From Chromatiaceae bacterium (GTDB lineage Bacteria; Pseudomonadota; Gammaproteobacteria; Chromatiales; Chromatiaceae): a stretch of DNA of 64,000 nt. Made by a program: the position numbers and the translations under genes. Shown one piece after another: positions 1 to 9,012 of this stretch. Within the stretch, counting starts at the first letter, position 1. Every line of letters begins with the position of its first letter. The notes beneath the pieces are model-generated. The model was not told the DNA's origin. It was given only the letters and a program-made list of their open reading frames with translations, and did not search any database. The DNA lies in NCBI GenBank assembly GCA_024235175.1, contig JACKMX010000003.1, forward strand, positions 372,001-436,000, in the 5' to 3' direction.

Positions 1-875
1 GTCAACACATTGGGCGAACCCTCCCATCTGCTCGAGAGTACGAACAGATCCGCAGCCGCCATGTAAGCATAGGGATTTTGGATGAAGCCCGGAAGGTCCA
101 CACAGTCGTGCAATCGAAGCCGCTCCACCAGTTGCAGCAACTCTTTTCGCCGGTCGCCCTCACCCAGAATAATTAGACGTGCCTGCACTCTTTTACTCAA
201 TTCGGCAAAAGCGCTGATCAGCGTGACGAAATCCTTCTGCAGCGTGAGCCGGCCGGCGCCGAGGATTACCGGAAATCTCTTCTCTTTCAGCCAGAGGTGG
301 GGGGGTACTTCTGCGGCCAACTTAATAAGCCTGGAAGTGATCACCGGGTTTCGCACCACGCTGATTTTTTCGGGGGCCACGCCCGATATCTTTTGGGTGT
401 CTTCAGCCACGCCTTTGGAGACGGCGATAATCTGGTCTATTTTAGGATAGAGCCTGCGAATGGGCCGCAGTCGCAACCATCTTAACAGCGCAGGTTTATT
501 GCTGAGAGCTTCCGAAAGATTGGTGCCCAGTCTCAGTACCAGACGGGTATCTGTTCCCGCCAGTTCCCGCGCCCTCACAGCCAGACGGCCGGCTCTGTCT
601 TTGGCCACCAGCATCCTCGATGGACGGTGTTGCTTCAAATAACGCACCAAAGGGAGGAGGCTGGTGCCCGTATGGCGGCTGCCAAGATCTATGCGGCGCA
701 CATTGGGATGGATTTCATCAAGGTGCCGACTGTTCGATCTGATCAGTACCAGGTCGACCAGGAGACCCCGCTCCGCAAAGGCGTTCAGCAGGTTGAGCAG
801 CATTCGCTCCACACCGCCTTCACCGGAGAAAGAGGCCAGTACGGCGATATCGGGGAGTTCTGTATCCCTGCTCAT
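1..875 (-). CDS. GT4-family glycosyltransferase, 3' end cut by window edge
   Basis: The minus-strand frame opens at an ATG at 875 and stays open to base 1, giving about 291 residues with the C-terminus missing. The N-terminus (MSRDTELPDIAVLASFSGEG, then GVERM) has the glycine-rich GGVER-type loop typical of GT-B retaining glycosyltransferases. The last visible part, SRWEGSPNVL, is the start of the nucleotide-sugar binding E-rich motif of family GT4. The enzyme would transfer a sugar from a nucleotide donor to LPS or another surface glycan at the cytoplasmic membrane. It is divergent from the GT4 gene at 1064, leaving 188 bases that probably hold both promoters. Donor and acceptor cannot be read from the sequence. 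Confidence 0.85.
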   Translation of the reverse strand, partial: MSRDTELPDIAVLASFSGEGGVERMLLNLLNAFAERGLLVDLVLIRSNSRHLDEIHPNVRRIDLGSRHTGTSLLPLVRYLKQHRPSRMLVAKDRAGRLAVRARELAGTDTRLVLRLGTNLSEALSNKPALLRWLRLRPIRRLYPKIDQIIAVSKGVAEDTQKISGVAPEKISVVRNPVITSRLIKLAAEVPPHLWLKEKRFPVILGAGRLTLQKDFVTLISAFAELSKRVQARLIILGEGDRRKELLQLVERLRLHDCVDLPGFIQNPYAYMAAADLFVLSSRWEGSPNVL

Positions 876-1063
876 TGCACTACCATTCAAGATGAAATCC
901 GGAAAGATCGTATTGGGGCGCTGGAATGATAACAAACAGCATCCTTTCTTGAATAATCGGGTTGGACGCAACTTGCAAACCCGGTGCGGCCGGTATCTAC
1001 TTCCGAGCTTTGTGCAGAGGCATCTCTACAGTTATTCGACAAGACTCATAATTCAGATTGAAA

Positions 1064-2173
1064 ATGAAAGTACTACATGTGGAAGCGGGGATGCATCTGT
1101 ACGGGGGTGCCCGACAGGTGCTCTATCTGCTGGAAGGATTGGCGAACAGCGGGGTGCAGAACCTGCTGGTGGTTCCAACAGGCAGTGAATTGGGTGTGCG
1201 GGTCGATTCTGCGACCGCGGATGTTCGTGCAATCCGCATGGCGGGAGATCTGGATCTGGGAGTGATACCTCGGCTCAAGAGGATCATTATGCAGGAACAG
1301 CCTGATCTGGTTCATCTGCATAGCCGTAGAGGAGCGGATATTCTGGGTGGATTGGCTGCCAGGTTGACGGGGATACCAGCGGTTCTGACTCGCAGGGTGG
1401 ATAATCCGGAGCCACGGCTACTGATCAACCTGAAGTACCGGCTCTTTGACCGGGTGATCACAATTTCCGAGGGTATTCGTCAAGTATTACTTAGTCAGGG
1501 TGTTCCTGCCGCAAAAGTGGCTTGTGTGCGCAGTGCGGTGGATGCTGACCGATACCAGGGAAAGTGCGACAGAAACTGGTTTCTCGATGAGTTCGGGTTG
1601 CCACAAAGTGCCCGGGTGATAGCGGTCGTGGCGCAGTTGATACCCCGTAAGGGGCACAGGTATGTTCTCGATGCAATGTCGAAACTGACCAGGCTTTATC
1701 CCGGGCTGCATCTGTTATTGTTTGGGAAAGGGGCATCCGAATCGGAAATACGTGCTCAGATTGGCTCCCTGGGCCTGGATCGGAAAGTTACTCTGGCCGG
1801 ATTCCGGAATGATTTATCACGGATCTTTCCATGTCTCGATCTCCTCGTCCACCCTGCACTGATCGAGGGATTGGGAGTGACGCTGCTGCAGGCAGCCAGT
1901 GCCGGTGTGCCGATCGTTGCCAGTGACACCGGCGGTATTCCGGAAGCGGTGCGGGATGGTTTCAATGGTTTATTGGTGCCGCCTGGGGACAGTCCGGCGC
2001 TTGTTCATTCCATCCGGCGACTGTTGGATGATGCCGAACTGGCCCGACGCATGGGGGCGGCAGGGATCAGACTGATGCGGGAGGAGTTCTCTGTGCAAGG
2101 CATGGTGGCGGGGAATCTGGCGCTCTATCGAAGTCTGCTCAATAGGGATCCGGCACTACCTTGCGTTTTTTGA
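1064..2173 (+). CDS. GT4-family glycosyltransferase (LPS/core type)
   Basis: The product is 369 residues. An in-frame TTG lies six bases upstream, but the ATG at 1064 (MKVLHVEAG) begins where family members begin. It is a GT-B enzyme: the N-terminal domain has the glycine-rich GGARQVLYLL loop, and the C-terminal domain has the GT4 donor site in HPALIEGLGVTLLQA followed by SAGVPIVASDTGGIPE. The usual E-x7-E pair reads E-x7-Q here, a variation seen in some active members. Its tail overlaps the convergent lipid A acyltransferase gene by 35 bases. The position beside lipid A and heptose genes suggests a core or O-chain transferase; the sugar is unknown. Confidence 0.85.
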   Translation: MKVLHVEAGMHLYGGARQVLYLLEGLANSGVQNLLVVPTGSELGVRVDSATADVRAIRMAGDLDLGVIPRLKRIIMQEQPDLVHLHSRRGADILGGLAARLTGIPAVLTRRVDNPEPRLLINLKYRLFDRVITISEGIRQVLLSQGVPAAKVACVRSAVDADRYQGKCDRNWFLDEFGLPQSARVIAVVAQLIPRKGHRYVLDAMSKLTRLYPGLHLLLFGKGASESEIRAQIGSLGLDRKVTLAGFRNDLSRIFPCLDLLVHPALIEGLGVTLLQAASAGVPIVASDTGGIPEAVRDGFNGLLVPPGDSPALVHSIRRLLDDAELARRMGAAGIRLMREEFSVQGMVAGNLALYRSLLNRDPALPCVF

Positions 2174-3050
2174 AGCGGCGGTGGGACCAGAGATATTGAG
2201 CGGGGGCTATGCGTGCAGCCCGCTCGATCATCATGTTAATTTTCTGCGTGTCGCTTTCCACCGAGTCACCGGGAAAATCATCTATCTGTGATCCGATCTC
2301 GATCACGTAACCTTGTTCACCGGGCAGGCGGTAGCCATAAGTGAAGACGACCGGCGCGCCGCTGATGCGGGCGATTCTGGAGACGATGGTCGTGGTGGAG
2401 GCGGGTATGCCGAAGAATGGAGCCAGCACCGTGTGCTTGCCCTTCATCGCCTGATCGGGAGCGATCCAGACGACCTGGTTGTTGTTCAGGGCACGCAGGA
2501 CCGAGCGTACATCGCTGCGGCCTATCGCCGCTGAAAAGCGCTCCTTCCGGTAGCGGCTGAACGCCCGTTCGATCACCGGGTTTTCGTGTTGGCGATAGAC
2601 CACGCCAAACGGATGGCGCAATCCCAGCAGGCGGCCGATCAGATCGAGATCGACAAAATGCATGCCGACCAGAAGTATGCCTTTGCCCTGCTGCAGTAGC
2701 TGTTCGAAATTCTCCAGGCCATTGATATGACTCAGGCGTCTGAGCTTTTCGTCGCTGCCCCACCAGCTGAAGCCAGTCATTATAATGGTTATGCCCAGTG
2801 CCTCGAAATGCTCCCGCACCAGTGCCTGCCGTTGTTGGTCAGAGAGCCCAGGAAAACAGAGGGAGAGATTCACCTCGGTTATATGCCGGCGCTCCGCTGC
2901 CAGTTGGTGGGCGATGCGTCCAAGGCTCCGGCCTATGCCGAGAGCAACCGGATAGGTGGCCATTTTGGCGACCAGCCACAGCACGCCCATGCCGATCCAG
3001 GTGGGCCAATAGCGGGGTGCGTAGAGGTTGGGTGCAGGGCTGTCGGCCAT
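2139..3050 (-). CDS. lpxL: Lipid A biosynthesis lauroyl/myristoyl acyltransferase
   Basis: The product is 303 residues, the normal length for the LpxL/HtrB family. These inner-membrane enzymes transfer an acyl chain from acyl-ACP to Kdo-lipid IVA late in lipid A synthesis. One hydrophobic segment lies near residues 19-40. The catalytic H-x4-D motif is visible as HFVDLD (His131, Asp136), followed by the family block RKERFSAAIGR and a conserved APDQAMKGKHTV stretch. The gene is divergent from hldE (98 bases between the starts) and its 3' end overlaps the convergent glycosyltransferase gene. LpxL and LpxM paralogues cannot be separated by eye, so the acyl specificity is uncertain. Confidence 0.85.
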   Translation of the reverse strand: MADSPAPNLYAPRYWPTWIGMGVLWLVAKMATYPVALGIGRSLGRIAHQLAAERRHITEVNLSLCFPGLSDQQRQALVREHFEALGITIIMTGFSWWGSDEKLRRLSHINGLENFEQLLQQGKGILLVGMHFVDLDLIGRLLGLRHPFGVVYRQHENPVIERAFSRYRKERFSAAIGRSDVRSVLRALNNNQVVWIAPDQAMKGKHTVLAPFFGIPASTTTIVSRIARISGAPVVFTYGYRLPGEQGYVIEIGSQIDDFPGDSVESDTQKINMMIERAARIAPAQYLWSHRRFKKRKVVPDPY

Positions 3051-3081
3051 CCGGATAGAGTCGCTGCGGCAAAGTTATGGG

Positions 3082-3111
3082 TTGTCCCCGGGCCGGGGAA
3101 AAACCTATTAT
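3082..3111 (+). promoter_or_regulatory. Candidate sigma70 promoter for hldE-msbA
   Basis: A TTGTCC hexamer (3082-3087) and a TATTAT hexamer (3106-3111) are separated by 18 bases in the short divergent gap, 38 bases before the hldE start. The spacer contains the GC palindrome CCCCGGGCCGGGG. This is pattern matching only. Confidence 0.4.
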
Positions 3112-3148
3112 ATGCCGTTTGACAAGTCGGGTGGCCTACTAAATTCCT

Positions 3149-4582
3149 ATGCACATCCAACTCCCGGATTTCTCCAAAGGGCGAGTGCTGGTCGTCGGCG
3201 ATCTGATGCTGGATCGTTATTGGCAGGGGCCCGCCGCCAGAATTTCGCCTGAGGCGCCGGTTCCGGTGGTGCGCATCGATCAGATCGAGGAGCGGCCTGG
3301 TGGTGCGGCCAATGTGGCGCTCAACTTACGCAGCCTGGGTGTACAGGTGCATCTTGCCGGTGTCGTGGGCGAAGATGATGCGGGCGTTGTCCTGGAGAAA
3401 TGCCTGCGTGCGACTGGGGTGGAGTGTCAATTGCAGCATGCGGCGTCGATTCCAACCATCACCAAGCTTCGGGTCATCAGTCGTCACCAGCAGTTGATAC
3501 GGCTGGACTTTGAGCAAAGTCTGGGCACTGTCGATATTTCGGAGATGCAGGCCCACTGCCTGCAGGCGATTGCAGGCTGCGATGCGCTGGTGCTGTCGGA
3601 TTACGCCAAAGGGACACTGCAGCGCCCACAGGAGTTGATCGAGGCCGCCCGTAGTGCGCGGATCCCCGTTCTGGTAGATCCCAAAGGGGTGGATTTCGAG
3701 CGTTACTCCGGTGCAACCCTGTTGACCCCCAATTTGTCCGAATTCGAGTCAGTGGTTGGTCACTGCGGCTCCGATCGGGTATTAGTGGAGCGCGGCGAAC
3801 AGTTGCGCAGCAGGTTGCAGCTTGAGGCGCTGCTCATCACACTCGGCGAGCGGGGCATGCTGCTCCTGCCCAGCGGCGGGGAGGCGTTGCACCTTCCCAC
3901 GCGCGCTCGCGAAGTGTTTGATGTCACTGGGGCAGGTGACACGGTCATCGCACTGTTGGCTGCGGGAATCGCATCGGGGATGAAGCTGACGGATGCTGCG
4001 GGAGTGGCAAATATGGCGGCCGGCATGGTGGTGGCAAAACTGGGCGCCGGCAGCGTCACGCTTACCGAACTGCGCAGTGCGCTGCGCCAGCAGGAGAACT
4101 GGGGTCCGGTGGTGGATCGGCAACAGCTGAAACTGCTGCTGGAGGAGGCACGGAACGCGGGTGAGCGCATAGTAATGACCAACGGTTGTTTCGATATTCT
4201 GCACGAAGGACATGTCACCTATCTGCAGCAGGCGCGTAAACTGGGCGACCGTTTGCTGGTGGCCGTCAATGATGATGATTCTGTGCGCCGCCTGAAGGGG
4301 GAGGGGCGTCCGATCAATACATTGCAGCAGCGCATGGCGGTACTGGCGGGGCTGGCTTCGGTGGATTGGGTGGTGGCGTTCTCCGAAGATACGCCCGAAC
4401 GGCTTATCTGTGATGTCAAACCCGATCTGCTGGTAAAGGGAGGCGACTACCGGCCCGAACAGATAGCCGGTTACGATTGTGTCACTGCCAATGGCGGAGA
4501 GGCGCGGGTTCTTTCCTACCTGGACGGCCGCTCCACCAGCCGCATTCTTGAGAGTATCCGGAGAGAACGGGAGACCCAGTGA
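3149..4582 (+). CDS. hldE: Bifunctional heptose-7-phosphate kinase / heptose-1-phosphate adenylyltransferase
   Basis: The product is 477 residues, matching full-length two-domain HldE (RfaE). The N-terminal PfkB/ribokinase domain (about residues 1-320) phosphorylates D-glycero-beta-D-manno-heptose-7-phosphate; it shows the substrate glycine pair in ERPGGAANVALNL and the anion-hole signature VTGAGDTVIALLA. The C-terminal cytidylyltransferase-like domain (about 340-477) makes ADP-heptose and carries TNGCFDILHEGHVTYLQQA, whose HEGH is the HxGH nucleotide-binding motif. It acts in the cytoplasm to supply heptose for the LPS inner core. The stop overlaps the msbA GTG start (GTGA), so the two genes are almost certainly co-transcribed and translationally coupled. 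Confidence 0.95.
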   Translation: MHIQLPDFSKGRVLVVGDLMLDRYWQGPAARISPEAPVPVVRIDQIEERPGGAANVALNLRSLGVQVHLAGVVGEDDAGVVLEKCLRATGVECQLQHAASIPTITKLRVISRHQQLIRLDFEQSLGTVDISEMQAHCLQAIAGCDALVLSDYAKGTLQRPQELIEAARSARIPVLVDPKGVDFERYSGATLLTPNLSEFESVVGHCGSDRVLVERGEQLRSRLQLEALLITLGERGMLLLPSGGEALHLPTRAREVFDVTGAGDTVIALLAAGIASGMKLTDAAGVANMAAGMVVAKLGAGSVTLTELRSALRQQENWGPVVDRQQLKLLLEEARNAGERIVMTNGCFDILHEGHVTYLQQARKLGDRLLVAVNDDDSVRRLKGEGRPINTLQQRMAVLAGLASVDWVVAFSEDTPERLICDVKPDLLVKGGDYRPEQIAGYDCVTANGGEARVLSYLDGRSTSRILESIRRERETQ

Positions 4583-6321
4583 CGGGACGTGATCTCTATC
4601 TGCGCCTGCTTACCTACGTCAAGCCCTATTGGCGACAGTTCGGCGTCGCGCTCTTTGCCATGATATTGCTCGCCGCTACCGAACCGGCGATACCGGCACT
4701 GCTGAAACCTATGCTGGATGGGACTTTTGTCGATAAGGATCCGGATGTGATCCGCTGGACACCGGTGATTCTAATCGGTTTGTTTTTGATTCGTGGCAGC
4801 ATGAGTTTTCTCAACGGTGTCGCCTTTGAGTGGGTGGCCGGAAAAGTGGTGCTGGATCTGCGCAGACAGATGTTCGAGCGTATCATGACCTTGCCTACCG
4901 CCTACTTCGATGCCAACTCAACCGGCAATCTTATCGCCCGCGTCACTTTTAACGTCAACCAGGTAACCAACGCTTCGACCAAGGTTCTCACGGTGCTGGT
5001 GAAAGACAGCATTATCGTTATCGGCCTGCTTGGATATATGTTCTATCTCAACTGGCTGCTGACGCTGATCATGTTTGTGCTCCTGCCGATGATTGCACTG
5101 ATCGTCAGATTGCTGGCAAAGCGGCTGCGCCGGATCAGCCGCAGTCTGCAGCAGGCGATGGGCGATATGACACATGTGCTGGAAGAGGGCGTTCGCGGGC
5201 ACAAGGTGATCAAAGTATTTGCCGGAAAGGATTACGAGGAGCGCCGCTTCGATAAGCTGGCAAACTGGGTGCGGCGCTACAATATGAAAACCAAAGTGGC
5301 GGGCATGGCACATGAACCGGCAGTGGAACTGGCTGCCGCCCTGATGATGGCCGTCCTGATCTATGTGGGCACTCATGAAACGGTTGCAGGTGAACTGACC
5401 GTAGGTGGATTTGTCTCCCTGATGGCGGCAGTCGGTCTTATTTTCAGTCCGATCAAGCGGCTTACCAGCATCAATGAAGCGCTGCAGAAGGGGCTTGCCG
5501 CAGCCGAGAATGTGTTCGAACTGATCGATCAGGAGGCGGAGAGGGATGCGGGCGAGCGGCAACTGAGCGACGTGAAGGGTCGGCTGACATTCTGCAATGT
5601 CGGATTCCGTTATCCCTCGGCGAAACGGGATGCGCTGAAGGAGGTCAGCTTTGAAGCGGCGCCGGGCGAGACCATCGCGCTGGTGGGACGATCCGGCGGC
5701 GGCAAGACCACGGTCGCTGCGCTGATACCCCGGTTCTACAGTCCTGGCAGCGGCACCATTTTACTGGATGGGACAGACATAGAGGAGCTTACCCTTCATT
5801 CGCTGCGTGCGAATCTATCTTATGTCGGGCAGGAGTCGGTGCTGTTCGACGACACGGTGGCGGCCAATATCGCATACGGCGCCGGTCGCCAGGTGACGCA
5901 GGAAGCGATAGAGCAGGCGGCGCGTGATGCCCACGCATTGGAGTTCATTCAACGCTTGCCCGGCGGATTCGAAAGCCAGATCGGGGAGGATGGCGTACGC
6001 CTTTCCGGCGGACAACGCCAGCGTCTGGCGATAGCCAGAGCGCTGATAAAGGACGCGCCGGTGCTGCTGCTCGATGAGGCGACATCGGCGCTGGATACCG
6101 AATCTGAACGCATGGTGCAGGAGGCGCTGGGTCGTCTGACCGCAAACAGAACCACCCTGGTCATTGCCCACCGCCTCTCCACGGTCAAGCACGCTGACAG
6201 GATTCTGGTGCTGAAAGAGGGCAGGATCGTTGAGCAGGGCAGTCATGAGGAGCTGATCAGGCTTGAAGGCGAATACACCGAACTCTGCAGGCACCAGTTT
6301 GGCGTCAAAGCCCAGGAGTGA
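4579..6321 (+). CDS. msbA: Lipid A export ABC transporter (permease-ATPase fusion)
   Basis: The product is 580 residues, the usual size of MsbA. It is a half transporter: an N-terminal membrane domain (about residues 15-310, several hydrophobic helices) fused to an ABC ATPase domain (about 330-575). Visible motifs are Walker A GRSGGGKTT, the Q-loop in LSYVGQESVLFDD, the signature LSGGQRQRLAIARAL, Walker B VLLLDEATSALD and the H-loop in VIAHRLSTVKHADRILVL. As a homodimer it would flip lipid A-core across the inner membrane. The GTG start overlaps the hldE stop. The neighbouring hldE and acyltransferase genes favour MsbA over another type I exporter. Confidence 0.92.
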   Translation: MTGRDLYLRLLTYVKPYWRQFGVALFAMILLAATEPAIPALLKPMLDGTFVDKDPDVIRWTPVILIGLFLIRGSMSFLNGVAFEWVAGKVVLDLRRQMFERIMTLPTAYFDANSTGNLIARVTFNVNQVTNASTKVLTVLVKDSIIVIGLLGYMFYLNWLLTLIMFVLLPMIALIVRLLAKRLRRISRSLQQAMGDMTHVLEEGVRGHKVIKVFAGKDYEERRFDKLANWVRRYNMKTKVAGMAHEPAVELAAALMMAVLIYVGTHETVAGELTVGGFVSLMAAVGLIFSPIKRLTSINEALQKGLAAAENVFELIDQEAERDAGERQLSDVKGRLTFCNVGFRYPSAKRDALKEVSFEAAPGETIALVGRSGGGKTTVAALIPRFYSPGSGTILLDGTDIEELTLHSLRANLSYVGQESVLFDDTVAANIAYGAGRQVTQEAIEQAARDAHALEFIQRLPGGFESQIGEDGVRLSGGQRQRLAIARALIKDAPVLLLDEATSALDTESERMVQEALGRLTANRTTLVIAHRLSTVKHADRILVLKEGRIVEQGSHEELIRLEGEYTELCRHQFGVKAQE

Positions 6322-6577
6322 GTTGAGAGCGGCATCCCCTTACTCTTCCTGTTCTGCCAAATAATCCAGTACCCTAACTAATCATGCCCATGAGGGCTAC
6401 CAACGGCCGGGAGAGCAGTTACCCCGGCAGCTTCGTGGGCCAAGTATTTGCCCGATCGTGGCTCCAGGCTGGCGTTGGCCGCTGTTATACGGAGCGCCTG
6501 GGAAACTGTGTTAAAATTCGGACCCTCTTGCCGCTGTTACTGCGGCTCAATATCGCGATATTCACTCTGGACAGGCT
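6322..6577. other. Intergenic region before ugd
   Basis: These 256 bases contain no convincing gene. They include an imperfectly repetitive GC-rich stretch (about 6398-6470) and an AT-rich TTAAAATT patch near 6510 that could be a -10 region for ugd. No terminator with a T-run was seen after msbA. Confidence 0.4.
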
Positions 6578-7909
6578 ATGAAGGTAACAATATTTGGATC
6601 CGGGTATGTGGGGCTGGTCTCCGGTGCATGCCTTGCTGATGTGGGCAACGAGGTGGTGTGCGTTGACATTGACAGCGATAAAATCGAACTGCTCAAGCGC
6701 GGTGAAGTGCCCATCTACGAACCTGGTCTGGACCAGCTCATACACAGCAATCAGCAAGCCGGACGTCTCTCCTTTACCACCGATGTGGCAGAAGGGGTGG
6801 AGCATGGACTTTTCCAGTTTATCGCGGTTGGTACTCCTCCAGATGAGGATGGTTCCGCCGATCTCCAGTATGTGCTTGCCGTGGCGGCCGGTATTGGCCA
6901 GCATATGAACAGCTACAAGGTAATCATCGACAAGTCGACCGTGCCGGTCGGCACCGCTGACAAGGTGCGTGCGCGTATCGAGGAAGTGCTTAAAGCACGC
7001 AGTCAATCTGGTATTGAATTCGATGTCGTCTCCAATCCCGAATTTCTGAAAGAGGGGGATGCGATTGACGACTTCATGAAGCCGGACCGGATCATAGTCG
7101 GTACCGACAATCCACGCACCAGCGAGTTGTTGCGAGCCCTTTATGCACCGTTTAACCGCAACCATGAACGGGTGATAGCGATGGATGTCCGCTCCGCCGA
7201 GCTGACCAAGTATGCGGCCAATGCGATGCTGGCCACCAAAATCAGCTTTATGAACGAGCTGGCCAATATCGCCGAACGTGTCGGCGCGGATATCGAACAT
7301 GTGCGTGTGGGAATTGGCTCGGATCCCCGCATTGGTTACGACTTCATCTACCCGGGCATAGGTTACGGCGGTTCCTGCTTCCCCAAGGATGTTCAGGCAC
7401 TGGAGCGCTCTGCCAGAAGCTTGGGCTATCATGCCCAGATTCTGGAGGCGGTGGAACAGGTCAACTACCGGCAGAAGGAGGTGCTGTTCCATAAGATCAA
7501 GAGCCATTTTGGCGATGACCTCCGGGGAAAGGTGATAGCGCTCTGGGGACTGGCATTCAAGCCCAATACCGATGATATGCGCGAAGCGCCAAGCCGGGTG
7601 CTGATGGAGGCATTATGGGAGGCAGGAGCCCGTGTGCAGGCTTATGACCCGGAAGCGATGGACGAAGCGGCGCGTCTATATCCTTCGCGCGACGATCTGC
7701 TGCTGTGCGACTCCCCCGAAGCAGCGCTGAAGAATGCAGATGCACTTGCAGTCGCAACAGAGTGGAAGCTGTTCCGCAGTCCAAATTTCGATGCGATAGC
7801 CGAAGCGCTTTCCGCCCCGGTTATATTTGATGGTCGCAATATCTACGACCCCAAATATCTGAAAGGCAGAGGGTTTACCTATTATGCCATCGGGCGTAAC
7901 GGTGGCTGA
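6578..7909 (+). CDS. ugd: UDP-glucose 6-dehydrogenase
   Basis: The product is 443 residues. It oxidises UDP-glucose to UDP-glucuronate with two NAD+ in the cytoplasm. The Rossmann motif is at the N-terminus (TIFGSGYVGLVSGACLADVG), the central domain has the STVPVGTA and NPEFLKEGDAI blocks, and the catalytic cysteine sits in GYGGSCFPKDVQAL. The C-terminal UDP-binding domain has WGLAFKPNTDDMREAPS. Length and motif order fit Ugd rather than the WbpO/TviB-type UDP-N-acetylhexosamine dehydrogenases, although substrate assignment within this superfamily is never certain by eye. The WbpP-like epimerase follows after a short gap, suggesting a shared uronic acid supply unit. Confidence 0.9.
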   Translation: MKVTIFGSGYVGLVSGACLADVGNEVVCVDIDSDKIELLKRGEVPIYEPGLDQLIHSNQQAGRLSFTTDVAEGVEHGLFQFIAVGTPPDEDGSADLQYVLAVAAGIGQHMNSYKVIIDKSTVPVGTADKVRARIEEVLKARSQSGIEFDVVSNPEFLKEGDAIDDFMKPDRIIVGTDNPRTSELLRALYAPFNRNHERVIAMDVRSAELTKYAANAMLATKISFMNELANIAERVGADIEHVRVGIGSDPRIGYDFIYPGIGYGGSCFPKDVQALERSARSLGYHAQILEAVEQVNYRQKEVLFHKIKSHFGDDLRGKVIALWGLAFKPNTDDMREAPSRVLMEALWEAGARVQAYDPEAMDEAARLYPSRDDLLLCDSPEAALKNADALAVATEWKLFRSPNFDAIAEALSAPVIFDGRNIYDPKYLKGRGFTYYAIGRNGG

Positions 7910-7977
7910 AACCGGTATCCCTCTCTTCTTCCATTGGGTTGCCGATGGCAGTTGAGGTTGCCGCCTGGATGGAATCC

Positions 7978-9009
7978 ATGACCAGATACGACGAGCTAAA
8001 GCAACATCTGAGCGCCAATCAGTACACCTGGCTGATAACGGGTGTCGCCGGATTCATAGGCTCCAACCTTCTGGAATCCCTGCTGCGCTTAAATCAGAAG
8101 ATTATCGGACTGGATAACTTTGCCACAGGATACCAGCGCAACCTGGATCAGGCGCTGGCTGATGCCGGTCGCCAGCCGGGAGATGTGGATTTCCGTTTCA
8201 TAGAGGGAGATATCTGTGATCAGGAGAGCTGCCGCATGGCCTGTTCCGGCGTTGACTATGTACTGCATCAGGCTGCACTGGGCTCGGTTCCCCGTTCTAT
8301 CGAGGATCCGGTACGAACCAACCGGGCGAACATCGACGGTTTTCTGAATATGCTGGTCGCAGCCAGGGACGCCAAGGTTCGCAGATTTGTCTACGCCGCT
8401 TCCAGTTCCACCTATGGCGACCATCCGGATCTGCCGAAGGTGGAGGAGAGGATAGGAAGCCCGCTCAGCCCCTATGCGGTGACAAAGGTGGTCAACGAAC
8501 TGTATGCCAGTGTGTTCGCGCGCAGCTATGGGTTCAGGACAATAGGTTTGCGTTATTTCAATATCTTTGGCAAGCGCCAGGACCCCAACGGCGCCTACGC
8601 GGCGGTGATTCCAAAATGGGTTGCCGGCCTGATTGCCGGAGAAGCGGTGTATATCAACGGCGACGGAAAGACCAGCCGGGATTTCTGCTATATAGAAAAT
8701 ACGGTGCAGATGAATCTGCTTGCCGCTTTGACGGAAGAACCGGAAGCGGTGGATCAGATCTACAATGTTGCGCTGAACGACCGCACCAGCCTCACGAAGT
8801 TATTCGAGATGATCCAACAGCGGCTGATCGAGCGCAAGCCGGGGCTCGCCAAAGTGGAGCCGATCTACCGGGAGTTCAGAGCCGGCGACGTACGCCACTC
8901 GCAAGCGGATATAGGCAAGGCCCAACGGCTGTTGGGGTATGCGCCCAGCCACCGCATCGGTGAGGGGCTGGATGCGGCGATGGATTGGTATGTCGATGCA
9001 TTGGGTTGA
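7978..9009 (+). CDS. wbpP: UDP-N-acetylglucosamine 4-epimerase, WbpP/TviC type
   Basis: The open frame extends upstream to a TTG at 7939, but the ATG at 7978 (MTRYDELKQHL) matches the known N-terminus of WbpP-like epimerases, giving 343 residues. It is an extended short-chain dehydrogenase: NAD-binding TGVAGFIGSNLLE near residue 20, the SSSTYG serine block and the YAVTK catalytic Tyr-x3-Lys. WbpP interconverts UDP-GlcNAc and UDP-GalNAc (or their uronic acids). The gene lies 68 bases after ugd and is convergent with the WbpE-like gene, leaving 3 bases between them. A UDP-glucose 4-epimerase activity is the main alternative. Confidence 0.82.
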   Translation: MTRYDELKQHLSANQYTWLITGVAGFIGSNLLESLLRLNQKIIGLDNFATGYQRNLDQALADAGRQPGDVDFRFIEGDICDQESCRMACSGVDYVLHQAALGSVPRSIEDPVRTNRANIDGFLNMLVAARDAKVRRFVYAASSSTYGDHPDLPKVEERIGSPLSPYAVTKVVNELYASVFARSYGFRTIGLRYFNIFGKRQDPNGAYAAVIPKWVAGLIAGEAVYINGDGKTSRDFCYIENTVQMNLLAALTEEPEAVDQIYNVALNDRTSLTKLFEMIQQRLIERKPGLAKVEPIYREFRAGDVRHSQADIGKAQRLLGYAPSHRIGEGLDAAMDWYVDALG

Positions 9010-9012
9010 GGT

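Noticed and set aside
82..1188. Several plus-strand open frames covering the first kilobase
   Set aside because: They overlap antisense to the GT4 gene 1-875 and have low-complexity, serine/arginine-rich translations without any family signature.
4626..6294. Long minus-strand frames across msbA
   Set aside because: These are mirror frames of a strongly conserved ABC transporter gene.
6390..6470. Possible riboswitch upstream of ugd
   Set aside because: The GC-rich stretch does not match any riboswitch consensus I can recall and shows no paired core.
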